A stretch of DNA of 12,555 nt from NCBI GenBank assembly GCA_021741085.1, contig JAIOYM010000031.1:1-12555 (forward strand), given 5' to 3'. Positions 1-7,811 of the stretch are shown here, piece after piece (the stretch's first letter is position 1; every line of letters begins with the position of its first letter). The stretch comes from Rickettsiaceae bacterium. GTDB taxonomy: Bacteria; Pseudomonadota; Alphaproteobacteria; Rickettsiales; Rickettsiaceae. The position numbers were made by a program, and so were the translations under genes. The notes under the pieces are model-generated. The model saw only the letters and a list, made by a program, of their open reading frames with translations. It was not told where the DNA came from and ran no database searches.

Positions 1-255
1 ATGTTCATGAAAAATAATTCAGCCAAATGGCGCCTAGCTATGAATAAGTTAGGAGCGCCTTATGGTCTTATGTTAACAAGATCAGCTCATGCTTGAGCTG
101 AAAGAGGTTTTTACTATTGCGGGAATTGGCTATTAGTATTGGTTAGGTATGGACTTAAGCCAGTCAGTTCAATTATAAGAGCAAACAAAAAGAGTCAAAA
201 GTCTTATTTAAAAATAGAGTGAAAGGAATTTATAGAACTTGGACAAAAGACTTAA
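1..255 (+). pseudogene. Possible decayed ORF with two in-frame TGA codons
   Basis: From base 1 a reading frame runs 84 codons to a TAA at 253-255 and is broken only by TGA at 94-96 and 220-222. In DNA this AT-rich, random frames usually gather several TAA or TAG codons, so the pattern hints at a former gene in which TGG (Trp) codons decayed to TGA. Both sites fall in Trp-compatible contexts (SAHA-stop-AERGFYYC and LKIE-stop-KEFIELG). The frame is rich in aromatic and basic residues. I do not recognise the family. The frame is open at the left edge, so the true start may lie outside the window. A chance frame is the main alternative. Confidence 0.25.
82..101. repeat. Perfect 8-bp hairpin
   Basis: The arms TCAGCTCA and TGAGCTGA flank a TGCT loop, making a compact perfect stem that is GC-richer than its surroundings. 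No run of T follows directly on either strand, so a classical terminator is doubtful. It lies across the first TGA of the possible decayed frame. It could be a transcript-end hairpin, a small mobile palindrome or chance. Confidence 0.3.
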
Positions 256-265
256 ATTATAGTCT
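248..265 (-). terminator. Weak terminator candidate downstream of the DASS gene
   Basis: Read on the minus strand, AGACT and AGTCT pair across an 8-nt AT loop and are followed by TTTTG. It lies about 75 nt past the transporter stop codon. The stem is only 5 bp and AT-rich, so this is tentative. Confidence 0.25.
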
Positions 266-339
266 AAAAAATCAGACATTTTTGTCATCACAACTAGCGC
301 TGGATCAATTTATCCACAAAACATAGTAGGGTATAGATC

Positions 340-1782
340 TTACACTATCCCTAAAAGCGGCCACCAAAAATATCCTATACCAACCCAAACCACTATATAA
401 AACAAACTAATAATAAACCCTAGTTTCCACCAAGTAGGTATAGAGATATAGTTAGTAGCGAAATATATAGCACCACTACTTGTTCCATAATGAGTCAAAC
501 ATCCTTGAAGACTTGAGGCAAACGCAAGGCTTAGCGCAGAAACTAAAGGACTTATACCCATTGATATTAAAATAAGCAGAAATGCTGAATACATAGCTGT
601 TACATGAGTGGTAATACTTGCAAAGAAGTAATGCGAGTAAATGTAAACAACCATTAAGGTAGCAAAAGCTTTTCCTGCACTAAGGTGGGTAACATTGTTG
701 GATAAAATACCAGCAAACCACTTAACAACACCATAACTTTCAAGATTTGTAGCAAGAACCATTAAAATTGAAAACCATAGTAATGTGTGCCAAGCTTCTT
801 TTTCGGAAATAAAATCATCTAAGGTAATGACATGCGTAACAATAAGTGTAGAAAGACCCATTAAAGCTATCGTTGTTGTATCAAGACCGTAATTACCTCC
901 AAAAATCCAACCAATTAGCATTGAGAAAAATACTATAATCATTAACCATTCATTTTTTGATATTGGACCCATTTCCTTTAGTTGTGTTTTTGCAAGCTCT
1001 TGAATTATGGTCATTTCTTTTAATTTTGGAGGATAAATTATATAAATGAATAATGGTAACAATGCCGCGCTAGCTAAGCCTGGTAGGGATGCCGCCAAAA
1101 ACCAAGTAGACCAATCCAAATTAACTGAGTGATTAGCAGCCATAGATTGCATTATCGGGTTTGCAGCCATGGCGGTCAAAAACACAGCGCTACTAATTAT
1201 ATTAGCCTGATAACATACCATTGTTAGAAATGAACCTATAGTTTTTTCACTATAGCCTTTTTTTGCATGGCTTACAGCTTTAGTTAAAGATTTTAAGATG
1301 GGATATATTACTCCTCCAGCTCTTGCTATGCTGCTAGGCATAAATGGTGCTATCAACAGTTCAGTAAACATCAAGCTGTAAGATAAGCCCAAAGTAGTTT
1401 TACCAAAAAGTTTAACAAAAAAATAGCCAATTCTATCACCCAATCTAGTTTTAATAAAACCTCGTGCTACCACGAAAACTGCTACAATAAGCCAACTAAT
1501 ACTTGAAGAAAAGCCTTGAAAAGCTTGAGTTTTTACATCAAGTACTCCAAAAAATATGGCCGCAGTTAAGCTAACAAAAGACACTCCGCCCATGGGCAAA
1601 GGTTTTGTAACCAATCCAACAATTGTGGCACTAAAAATAGCTAATAATTTCCAACCTTTTTCACTAACCTCTAAAGGGGAAGGAATAAAATAAATTATTA
1701 AACCTACAATGATTGGAATTAATAAATTGTAAATTTTTGTAGCACTTGGATGATTTAATTGATTCAAGAATTTTCTAGCCAT
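340..1782 (-). CDS. DASS-family (SLC13-type) dicarboxylate transporter
   Basis: A 480-residue polytopic inner-membrane protein of the divalent anion:sodium symporter family, closest in style to the chloroplast 2-oxoglutarate/malate translocator branch. Visible hallmarks are the N-terminal block GWKLLAIFSATIVGLVTKPLPMGG (shown here as residues 43-66), the stretch WLIVAVFVVARGFIKTRLG at 97-115, the re-entrant hairpin motif MPSSIARAGG at 148-157, and the second hairpin-tip motif THYGTSSG at 430-437. Length matches the family. In plastid-type relatives the first motif usually reads SNTARAGG, so Asn and Thr of the cation-binding SNT triplet are replaced by Ser and Ile here. The likely role is uptake or exchange of host dicarboxylates such as malate or 2-oxoglutarate, which suits an intracellular bacterium; the exact substrate is inferred. 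Start is the ATG at 1782, preceded by a weak AAAAGAA. It lies 98 nt after the suhB-like gene and may have its own promoter. Confidence 0.93.
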   Translation of the reverse strand: MARKFLNQLNHPSATKIYNLLIPIIVGLIIYFIPSPLEVSEKGWKLLAIFSATIVGLVTKPLPMGGVSFVSLTAAIFFGVLDVKTQAFQGFSSSISWLIVAVFVVARGFIKTRLGDRIGYFFVKLFGKTTLGLSYSLMFTELLIAPFMPSSIARAGGVIYPILKSLTKAVSHAKKGYSEKTIGSFLTMVCYQANIISSAVFLTAMAANPIMQSMAANHSVNLDWSTWFLAASLPGLASAALLPLFIYIIYPPKLKEMTIIQELAKTQLKEMGPISKNEWLMIIVFFSMLIGWIFGGNYGLDTTTIALMGLSTLIVTHVITLDDFISEKEAWHTLLWFSILMVLATNLESYGVVKWFAGILSNNVTHLSAGKAFATLMVVYIYSHYFFASITTHVTAMYSAFLLILISMGISPLVSALSLAFASSLQGCLTHYGTSSGAIYFATNYISIPTWWKLGFIISLFYIVVWVGIGYFWWPLLGIV

Positions 1783-1880
1783 AATTCTTTTAATTTAAAT
1801 ATATATCAAAATTTAATTAATACACTTCATAAGTTAGTAACTTTATATTCATTTATAATTCCTACGCACCCCAAATCTTG

Positions 1881-2669
1881 TCAAATTGAGTGTAAGCTAA
1901 CTGCTGGCAGCATATCAGAACATAATAATGAATAAATTGTTTTTTTATCCTCTATAGTTTTATTCATACCTCCAGCCTCTTTGCACAATAAAATACTAGC
2001 CTCTGATATAGCATTATCTATACCAGCAAAAACTACTAACTCCGCTTTGTTATTAAGTAGAGATGAAGTAGCAAAGCAAGGAGAGCCGAAGTTTCTAAAT
2101 TGCATTTGACTGAGCTTGAATTTGTTGACAAAAATAGGAGCATTGTATAAAGATGCTCTATCGCTAACTGTAAGCCAACTAGGAGTAGGGACATTATTTT
2201 TGATACGTAGTCTTATTACTTTAGCATCTCCAGAGAAATCCTGCATCCATGCACCTTGCCCATTGTTTGCGTAAAACACTTGCTTTGTTGCTGGAAAATA
2301 CATCACGGCAGCGTTTGTTTCGTATATTTGTTTTTTATCATCCCAGATCATTGCGCTTATGGTCGTAGCAAAAAATTGTATAGACCTTAAAAAATTTGAT
2401 GTAGAATCTATAGGAGAAACTAAAAATAATGTTTTAGGCTTATTTTCCAATTTATGTATTTGAGATATTTGTCCACTTAATATGACTTCACTGTCTGTTA
2501 AGCCGCCCAATGTTTCTTTAAGCATAGAAAAGGTTCTTTTGGCTGCTTTGTCGGCAAAGTTTATTGCGGCATTACTTCCAGAAAATGATTGAATTTCAGA
2601 AAAATCCCTAGCTAACAAACCAAAAGCTTTGCGTCCAAATTCCAAAATAATATTAGTTAAATTAGACAT
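1881..2669 (-). CDS. Inositol monophosphatase (SuhB)-like protein, degenerate active site
   Basis: A 262-residue protein with the inositol monophosphatase fold pattern and normal length. Recognisable are the N-terminal NFADKAAKRTF block (37-47), the metal-site motif PIDSTSNF at 86-93 and the C-terminal EAGG at 231-234. The catalytic signature is eroded. The family motif is DPLDGTTNF, and here the first Asp is Ser and the Gly is Ser. The upstream metal-binding Glu pair (usually AEE) reads LSGQ at 64-67, and the usual WDxAAG before EAGG reads NAISEA, so the C-terminal metal Asp is lost. This protein may have no phosphatase activity; SuhB proteins can also act in rRNA antitermination, but nothing here proves that role. 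Its ATG overlaps the efp stop by one base (TAATG), pointing to translational coupling. It ends at a TGA stop. Confidence 0.85.
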   Translation of the reverse strand: MSNLTNIILEFGRKAFGLLARDFSEIQSFSGSNAAINFADKAAKRTFSMLKETLGGLTDSEVILSGQISQIHKLENKPKTLFLVSPIDSTSNFLRSIQFFATTISAMIWDDKKQIYETNAAVMYFPATKQVFYANNGQGAWMQDFSGDAKVIRLRIKNNVPTPSWLTVSDRASLYNAPIFVNKFKLSQMQFRNFGSPCFATSSLLNNKAELVVFAGIDNAISEASILLCKEAGGMNKTIEDKKTIYSLLCSDMLPAVSLHSI

Positions 2670-3238
2670 TATTCTTTGGCCCTACTTACAAAACTATTGA
2701 CTTCAGTTTTAACTATAATTTTTTCACCAGAAGTAAGATACGGAGGTACCATAACATCAATACCGTTAGTAAGTTTTGCTTGCTTGTAAGAAGATGTAAC
2801 AGTTGCCCCTTTTATGTGTGGCTGAGTTTCAGCTATTTCTACTAATACTGTTGTCGGTAATATTATTTGCAAAGCTTTGTCGTCGTAGCTTTCTACTACC
2901 ACCTCCATATTATCAGTAAGATACGCTTCTTTTTCTCCAAGTAGGGAACTATTGACTAAAATTTGTTCAAAGTTAGTCATATCCATTAACACAAGATCCG
3001 ATCCATCTTTATAAAGATATTGGCATTTAGTTTGTTCAAGGCTTGCTTTTTCTACGGTGTCACTCGAACTAAGACGCTTATTAACCTTAGTACCAGTTTT
3101 CATATTTTTTAATTCAACTTGCACATAAGCTGGTCCTTTACCTGGTTTCACGTGTTCTGGAGTTTTAGCTACAACCCATAGGCCATCTTCATAGACCAAT
3201 ATATTTCCTATTTTTATACTATTAGCACCTATTTTCAT
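2669..3238 (-). CDS. efp: Elongation factor P
   Basis: A 189-residue protein, the standard EF-P length, with three beta-barrel domains. EF-P binds between the P and E sites of the ribosome and rescues stalling at consecutive prolines. The N-terminal domain carries the loop KPGKGPA at 31-37. Lys34 is at the position that is beta-lysylated in E. coli EF-P, so the Lys-type modification is plausible; the modifying enzymes EpmA and EpmB are not in the window. Domain III ends in IIVKTEVNSFVSRAKE, a slightly diverged form of the usual VDTRTGEYLSR signature. Its first 17 nt overlap the 3' end of nrdR, and its stop overlaps the suhB-like start by one base, so it is translated as part of a tight polycistron. 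Confidence 0.97.
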   Translation of the reverse strand: MKIGANSIKIGNILVYEDGLWVVAKTPEHVKPGKGPAYVQVELKNMKTGTKVNKRLSSSDTVEKASLEQTKCQYLYKDGSDLVLMDMTNFEQILVNSSLLGEKEAYLTDNMEVVVESYDDKALQIILPTTVLVEIAETQPHIKGATVTSSYKQAKLTNGIDVMVPPYLTSGEKIIVKTEVNSFVSRAKE

Positions 3239-3701
3239 ATTTTCTATTTATATTTCTTTTCATTTCGTTAATAAACTCTACAAAGTCATCAATAGAGTTG
3301 AACTCTTTATATACAGATGCAAATCTAATATACGTTACTTCGTCAATTTTTGCTAGTTGTAACATTATCATTTCTCCAATTTTATTTGATAATATTGAAG
3401 AAACACCACTTGTTTCTATATCGTTATAAACTTTATTAGCTAAATCATTAATTTCAGGTTCAGAAATTTTAGATTTGCGCGATGCAATTTTAATTGAGTT
3501 AACAATTTTGTTTAGTTCTAGAGGCTCCCTTAGTCCCGAACGTTTTAGTACATATATCCTATTTAGCTCAACTTTTTCGTAGGTAGTAAATTTAGCTAAA
3601 CAATTTGTACATTGTCTTCTGCGTCTTACCGACAAACCTTGGTTTGTAGTTCTTGAATCCTTGACATCACTATGATCGGCTTTACAAAAGGGACAATTCA
3701 T
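3222..3701 (-). CDS. nrdR: NrdR transcriptional repressor of ribonucleotide reductase genes
   Basis: A 159-residue zinc-ribbon plus ATP-cone protein of normal family length. The N-terminal ribbon uses Cys3, Cys6, Cys31 and Cys34 (MNCPFC and CTNC), with the conserved basic DNA-binding run SVRRRRQC at 24-31. The ATP-cone domain begins near residue 48 and runs to about 138, ending with the conserved YIRFASVYKEF. NrdR senses adenine nucleotides and represses nrd operons by binding paired 16-bp boxes. No nrd gene is in this window. It starts 62 nt after tyrS, and its 3' end overlaps efp by 17 nt. A half-matched NrdR box lies 10 nt upstream of its ATG (3711-3726). No Shine-Dalgarno is visible. Confidence 0.97.
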   Translation of the reverse strand: MNCPFCKADHSDVKDSRTTNQGLSVRRRRQCTNCLAKFTTYEKVELNRIYVLKRSGLREPLELNKIVNSIKIASRKSKISEPEINDLANKVYNDIETSGVSSILSNKIGEMIMLQLAKIDEVTYIRFASVYKEFNSIDDFVEFINEMKRNINRKYENRC

Positions 3702-3710
3702 CTATATTAT

Positions 3711-3726
3711 ATATGTTATATAGTGT
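3711..3726 (-). promoter_or_regulatory. Possible degenerate NrdR box upstream of nrdR
   Basis: On the minus strand ACACTATATAACATAT matches the NrdR-box consensus ACACWATATATWGTGT at 12 of 16 positions. The left ten positions match without error, while the right half is poor. It is placed where autoregulation of nrdR would need it. AT-rich background raises the chance of coincidence, and no clear second box is seen at the usual spacing. Confidence 0.22.
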
Positions 3727-3763
3727 TAGTTGTTTTTTCTATTTTCACTTTATTATAAAAAAT

Positions 3764-5008
3764 CTACACCAATTTAATTAACATATGTTTCTTTTTACCA
3801 AAAGCTATTTTTATATATTTATCCTCAATAATGAAGCCTTCATTTATTAATGAATGCTCATCTTCTAATTTGGTATTATTAATTTTTATTCCACCACCCT
3901 GAATTAGCTTTTTTATAGCTGATTTGGAATAAGTATTATCAGCCAAATGTAATAATTCAACAACGTTTATGGAATTTTTTAATATTTCCATTGAAAGTTC
4001 TATAGTGGGTAAATTTTCTGAAATACCTTGATTTAAAAAGACATCTTTCGCCGTCGACAATGCTCTTTTAGCTTCATCTTCCCCCCTACATAAACTTGTA
4101 AGTTTATAAGCTAAAGACTCTTTGGCCTGATTAATATTTTGTGTTGCAAGAAGTTCAAATTCTTCAAATTCTTCGTTTGTATATTCGCTATAAAGTTTAG
4201 CAAATTTAATGAGATCTAAATCTTCCGTATTGCGCCAATATTGAAAATAATCGTAAGAAGAGAGCATATTATCATTAAGCCAGATAGCCCCCTTTTCTGT
4301 TTTACCCATTTTAGCTCCAGAAGATGTTGTAAGTAATGGCGTTGTCACTCCAAACGGCAGAACCTCAGATTCATGCATTTTGTTGATGAAATCCACCCCC
4401 ATAACAATGTTACCCCATTGGTCACTACCACCAAATTGCACTGAACAGTTATGATGCTTATTGAGATAATAAAAATCAAAACCTTGTAGCAACATATAGT
4501 TGAATTCTAAAAAACTGAGATGCTGCTCTTTTTCTAGCCGGGCTTTTGCAGATTCCATAGTGAGCATCCTGTTTACTGAAAAATTTCTACCATAATCGCG
4601 TAAAAATTCAATATACCCAATTTTATCAAGCCAATCTGAATTATTTAACAATAATGCATCACTTGGTTTGTTACCAAAATTCAAAAATTTTGCTAGGCTC
4701 TTTTTTACTCCAGTGATATTAATATCCAATTGTTCATCAGAAAGCATTTTTCGCATTTGGTCTTTGCCAGTTGGATCTCCTATTTTTGTAGTAGCTCCAC
4801 CCACTATTATTATGGGTTTATGTCCTTTCTGCTGCAATAGTCGCATAATCATAACTTGCATTAAGTTACCCACGTGCAAAGATTGAGCAGTTACATCAAA
4901 GCCAACATATGCAACGATTGGCTTATTATCACTAATTTTTTTTAAACCTTCTAGATCAGTTGACTGATATAAATAGCCTCTTTTTACAAATTCATCAATA
5001 AAACTCAT
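3764..5008 (-). CDS. tyrS: Tyrosyl-tRNA synthetase
   Basis: A 414-residue class I aminoacyl-tRNA synthetase that charges tRNA-Tyr. The Rossmann catalytic domain shows the HIGH-type motif HVGN at 45-48, tyrosine-pocket segments YMLLQGFDFYYL (171-182) and QFGGSDQWGNI (191-201), and the KMSKS-type loop KMGKT at 233-237, typical of bacterial TyrS. The C-terminal ~70 residues form an S4 RNA-binding domain (LLHLADNTYSKSAIKKLIQG, near 347-366). Length and domain order are normal. It begins 14 nt after the lpd stop with a weak SD-like CAGAAA, consistent with co-transcription with lpd. A 62-nt AT-rich gap separates it from nrdR, with no convincing terminator. Confidence 0.98.
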   Translation of the reverse strand: MSFIDEFVKRGYLYQSTDLEGLKKISDNKPIVAYVGFDVTAQSLHVGNLMQVMIMRLLQQKGHKPIIIVGGATTKIGDPTGKDQMRKMLSDEQLDINITGVKKSLAKFLNFGNKPSDALLLNNSDWLDKIGYIEFLRDYGRNFSVNRMLTMESAKARLEKEQHLSFLEFNYMLLQGFDFYYLNKHHNCSVQFGGSDQWGNIVMGVDFINKMHESEVLPFGVTTPLLTTSSGAKMGKTEKGAIWLNDNMLSSYDYFQYWRNTEDLDLIKFAKLYSEYTNEEFEEFELLATQNINQAKESLAYKLTSLCRGEDEAKRALSTAKDVFLNQGISENLPTIELSMEILKNSINVVELLHLADNTYSKSAIKKLIQGGGIKINNTKLEDEHSLINEGFIIEDKYIKIAFGKKKHMLIKLV

Positions 5009-5022
5009 TTTCTGTTTGTATA

Positions 5023-6423
5023 TTAAAAATTTATCGCTCTTTTAGATACATCTAATGCTGCTTCTTTTATAGCTTCACTTAAAGTTGGGTGAGGGCGGCA
5101 TATTAGAGCCAAATCTTCAGCTGCGGCACGGAAAGACATACCAACACTAATCTCACTTATTAAATTACCAGCACCAGATCCGATTATATGTGCACCAAGA
5201 ATTTCATCTGTTTTACTATCAGCTAGTATCTTTACTAGCCCTTCGGTTTGCGAAATAGCTCTAGCTCTACTATTAGCTAAAAATGGGAATTTGCCCACTT
5301 TATAACTTATTGACTTAGCTTTTAACTCAATTTCGCTTAAACCTACCGATGCTACTTCTGGCTCTGTATATATCACACTTGGAATTATATTATAATGAAC
5401 TATTCCAGATTTTCCAGCTATATTTTCTACGGCAGCTACTGCTTCCTCTTCAGCCTTATGCGCAAGCATAGGGCCAGCTATAACGTCACCCACAGCGTAT
5501 ATATTATTCAAAGAAGTTTGATATTTATTATTTACTTTAATTCTTCCTTTTTCGTCGCATTGAATTCCAATATTATCTAATCCAAGACCACTAGTGTTAG
5601 GAACTCTTCCAACTGCTATTAGTATTTTATCAGCTTCTAAGGAGCTTGTTTTATTTTCTTTGGATATAGTGGCAATGATTTTGTCTTTTTGTTTATCTAT
5701 TTTTTCCAATTTAGTATTGAATTGGAATGTCATATTTTCTTTTTCCAACGACTTTTTCAAGATATTAGAAATATCGTTATCAACAAATGGTAAAATGCAA
5801 TCTCCATATTCTATTACTGTAACGGCAGATCCTAAACGTGACCATACAGATCCTAGTTCAAGACCAATATACCCAGCACCTATTACTATTAACTTTTTAG
5901 GTACAGAATTTATTTTTAAGGCGCCAGTAGAAGAAAGAATTTGCTCTTCGTCATATGCTATGTTTGGTAATTGTGCTACAGATGAGCCAGTAGCTATAAG
6001 GATATTTTTTGCTGAGATAATTTTCTTCTCCCCCTTAGAGTCATCTATAGCTATTTTAGTACTGTCTAAAATTTGCGCTGCGCCCCTTATGTGCGTAATT
6101 TTGTTTTTAGCAAATAGCCCCTCTATCCCTTTGCATAGATCAGAAACAACTTTATCTTTCTTCGCCAGCATCTTTGATAAATTCAATTTTGTTTCAGTTT
6201 CTATACCCCAGTCGTTAAAATACTTCTGAGCTTCAAAATATTTCTCTGAATAATGCAATAATGCTTTTGATGGTATACACCCCACATTTAAGCATGTTCC
6301 GCCTAGAGTAGGGGATTTTTCTATACAGGCTACCTTCAAGCCTAGTTGAGCTGCTCTTATTGCGCCGGTGTAACCAGCTGGTCCTGCTCCAATTATTACA
6401 AGGTCGAATATTTCTGTTGTCAT
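5023..6423 (-). CDS. lpd: Dihydrolipoyl dehydrogenase (E3)
   Basis: A 466-residue flavoprotein disulfide oxidoreductase. It reoxidises dihydrolipoamide on the E2 subunits of pyruvate and/or 2-oxoglutarate dehydrogenase and passes electrons to NAD+. In order: FAD-binding GAGPAGYTGAIRAAQLG at 12-28; redox disulfide GGTCLNVGC with Cys44 and Cys49; NAD-binding GAGYIGLELG at 182-191; GRVPNT at 272-277; the second FAD motif YAVGDVIAGPMLAHKAEEE at 309-327; and the dimer-interface HPTLSE with the catalytic His445-Glu450 pair. All key residues are intact. Rickettsiales often carry two lpd paralogues, so which complex this one serves is open. It is the first gene of the likely lpd-tyrS-nrdR-efp-suhB-like transcript, with a candidate promoter just upstream and no obvious SD. 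Confidence 0.97.
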   Translation of the reverse strand: MTTEIFDLVIIGAGPAGYTGAIRAAQLGLKVACIEKSPTLGGTCLNVGCIPSKALLHYSEKYFEAQKYFNDWGIETETKLNLSKMLAKKDKVVSDLCKGIEGLFAKNKITHIRGAAQILDSTKIAIDDSKGEKKIISAKNILIATGSSVAQLPNIAYDEEQILSSTGALKINSVPKKLIVIGAGYIGLELGSVWSRLGSAVTVIEYGDCILPFVDNDISNILKKSLEKENMTFQFNTKLEKIDKQKDKIIATISKENKTSSLEADKILIAVGRVPNTSGLGLDNIGIQCDEKGRIKVNNKYQTSLNNIYAVGDVIAGPMLAHKAEEEAVAAVENIAGKSGIVHYNIIPSVIYTEPEVASVGLSEIELKAKSISYKVGKFPFLANSRARAISQTEGLVKILADSKTDEILGAHIIGSGAGNLISEISVGMSFRAAAEDLALICRPHPTLSEAIKEAALDVSKRAINF

Positions 6424-6439
6424 AAACTTATATTTTTTT

Positions 6440-6469
6440 ATTATATTTAAGAGTACATAATTTAGTTAA
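6440..6469 (-). promoter_or_regulatory. Candidate sigma-70 promoter for lpd
   Basis: On the minus strand a -35-like TTAACT (6469-6464) and a perfect -10 TATAAT (6445-6440) are separated by 18 nt. The -10 lies about 16 nt before the lpd ATG, implying a very short leader. AT-richness makes chance -10 matches common. Confidence 0.35.
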
Positions 6470-6640
6470 ACATAAGTTTTGCTTATAATAAACAGATAAG
6501 TGGAAATTTGACATTCAAAAATAAAAACAGTGCAAATATAAATCTTAGGTGTATAAAAAATTATCAGTAAATTGAAGCCATTAGACGTAGAGACTTACTA
6601 GGTGGGTATTTAAGCATTTGTTATGCATGTTAGGATATAA

Positions 6641-6677
6641 AAAAGCTCAAAAACACTGATTATGCTCTTGAGCTTTT
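6641..6677 (-). terminator. Intrinsic terminator of the SPFH gene
   Basis: A perfect 10-bp inverted repeat, AAAAGCTCAA (6641-6650) and TTGAGCTTTT (6668-6677), is separated by a 17-nt loop. On the minus strand it is followed by TTTTTTAT, so it suits termination downstream of the SPFH gene, whose stop is 34 nt away. Because the flanks are A/T on both sides it could work bidirectionally, but no plus-strand gene ends here. Confidence 0.7.
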
Positions 6678-6710
6678 ATGGGTTTGTAAGCAAATGTTAT
6701 TTTCTAAATG

Positions 6711-7649
6711 TTATTTTTTATCGGTAACATTTTTATCCACGACATTTTTATAAATACCTAAAGCTTGTGCAATAAAACTGCTAACATCGGATGCGTTGGT
6801 TGGTATTATCATGCTATTGGTGCTTTTTGCCAGTTCTCCAAATTTTTCTATATAATTTTCAGCCAATTTCATTTTAACAGCTTCCGTGCCGTGCTTAGAT
6901 TCAAGACTTGCAGCTATTGTTTTTATACTATTAGCTGTGGCTTCAGCAACCATAGCTATTGTTTCAGCTTCTGCTTTTGCATAATTTATTTTTTGAGTAT
7001 ATACACCTTCAGAAGATAAAACTTTTTCTATTTTATCAGCCTCAGAGTTATTTATTTTAGATTGTTTGAAACCTTCTGATTCTAATATCACTGCACGTTT
7101 TTGTCTATCTGCCGCGATTTGTAATTCCATAGCTTGTAGCACTGTGGACGGCGGTTGTATATCTTTTATTTCGTGTCGCATACATCTTATGCCCCAATCC
7201 TTGGCAGCAGAGTTTATTGAATTAACTATATTGATATTCAAACTATCACGTTCACCAAATATTTTTTCCAAAGAAAGCTTACCTATTTCCGAACGCATAG
7301 TTGTTTGAGCAAGCTGTATAACCGCATAATAAGGGTTGGTAACGCCATATGATGCTGCAATAGGATCAAATATTTTCACATATAAAACGCCATCAATTTT
7401 CAAAGAAACATTGTCATTTGAAATAGCTGATTGCGCGTTCACGTCCATAGCTTCTTCCTTAAGCACGTGTTTATAAGCTATCTTATCTACAAAAGGGATG
7501 ATAAAATTTAGCCCAGGTTCTAAGTTACGATTAAATTTACCTAAACGCTCTACTATCCAAGCTTGTTGCTGTGGAACTATACTAATTGATGTATATAGAA
7601 GAAAAATAATTGGTAGTAGTACATAAAGTATCACAAAGAGTTGGTTCAT
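6711..7649 (-). CDS. SPFH/band 7 membrane protein, paraslipin (QmcA/SLP-2) type
   Basis: A 312-residue stomatin-family protein. Residues 3-24 form one N-terminal membrane anchor, followed by PQQQAWIVERLGKF (26-39), the classic start of the SPFH domain, and EPGLNFIIPFVD at 44-55. The domain continues through DPIAASYGV (95-103), AQTTMRSEIGKLSLEKIF (114-131) and the WGIRCMRHEIKDIQPP segment (152-167). A charged, Ala/Glu-rich coiled-coil region follows from about 170 to 270. Such proteins oligomerise into membrane microdomain scaffolds and are linked to membrane protein quality control. A partner NfeD-type gene is absent here. It is transcribed divergently from the mnhBCD operon and ends at a strong terminator. 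A 14-nt tandem repeat (AAATGTTATTTT twice, 6692-6717) spans its stop codon. Confidence 0.93.
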   Translation of the reverse strand: MNQLFVILYVLLPIIFLLYTSISIVPQQQAWIVERLGKFNRNLEPGLNFIIPFVDKIAYKHVLKEEAMDVNAQSAISNDNVSLKIDGVLYVKIFDPIAASYGVTNPYYAVIQLAQTTMRSEIGKLSLEKIFGERDSLNINIVNSINSAAKDWGIRCMRHEIKDIQPPSTVLQAMELQIAADRQKRAVILESEGFKQSKINNSEADKIEKVLSSEGVYTQKINYAKAEAETIAMVAEATANSIKTIAASLESKHGTEAVKMKLAENYIEKFGELAKSTNSMIIPTNASDVSSFIAQALGIYKNVVDKNVTDKK

Positions 7650-7702
7650 ATGATTTTTTTAAATATACAAATTGAAATAATCTACTAGAGATAATATTAG
7701 CA

Positions 7703-7724
7703 TAATGAAAAAAGATTTTCATTA
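7703..7724. promoter_or_regulatory. Perfect 9-bp inverted repeat between divergent genes
   Basis: TAATGAAAA and TTTTCATTA flank an AAGA spacer in the 191-nt region between the SPFH gene and mnhB. The position fits an operator or a hairpin in the SPFH leader. No regulator is identified. Confidence 0.35.
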
Positions 7725-7782
7725 GAATATAATACTTACTGCAAGCTACTAAACAAATAAAACAAAGCTTAATTATTTGTGC

Positions 7783-7811
7783 TTTAAAACATTTGCAACC
7801 AATGCTAGGAT
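7783..7811 (+). promoter_or_regulatory. Candidate promoter for mnhBCD
   Basis: TTTAAA (-35-like) is separated by 17 nt from TAGGAT (-10-like), which is preceded by TGC to form an extended -10 (TGCTAGGAT). The predicted transcript would have a leader of roughly 22-25 nt before the mnhB ATG at 7841. Each hexamer matches the consensus at four of six positions. Confidence 0.4.

Noticed and set aside
310..318. Perfect DnaA box TTATCCACA as part of an origin
   Set aside because: Only one good box is present, without a cluster, an AT-rich unwinding element pattern or origin-linked genes. A related TTATCCACG lies within SPFH coding sequence. Chance is likely.
1..2669. UGA read as tryptophan (alternative genetic code)
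   Set aside because: Two TGA codons interrupt a frame at the left edge, but the well-conserved genes encode Trp with TGG, and the suhB-like gene ends at a plausible length on TGA. Standard code is the simpler reading.
5594..6229. 211-residue plus-strand ORF opposite lpd
   Set aside because: It lies entirely antisense to a conserved lpd gene with all motifs intact and has no recognisable domain. It is a shadow ORF.
6424..6640. RNA gene in the lpd/SPFH intergenic region
   Set aside because: Checked for tRNA cloverleaf, SRP RNA and tmRNA landmarks and saw none. Only the lpd promoter candidate and the SPFH terminator are supported.
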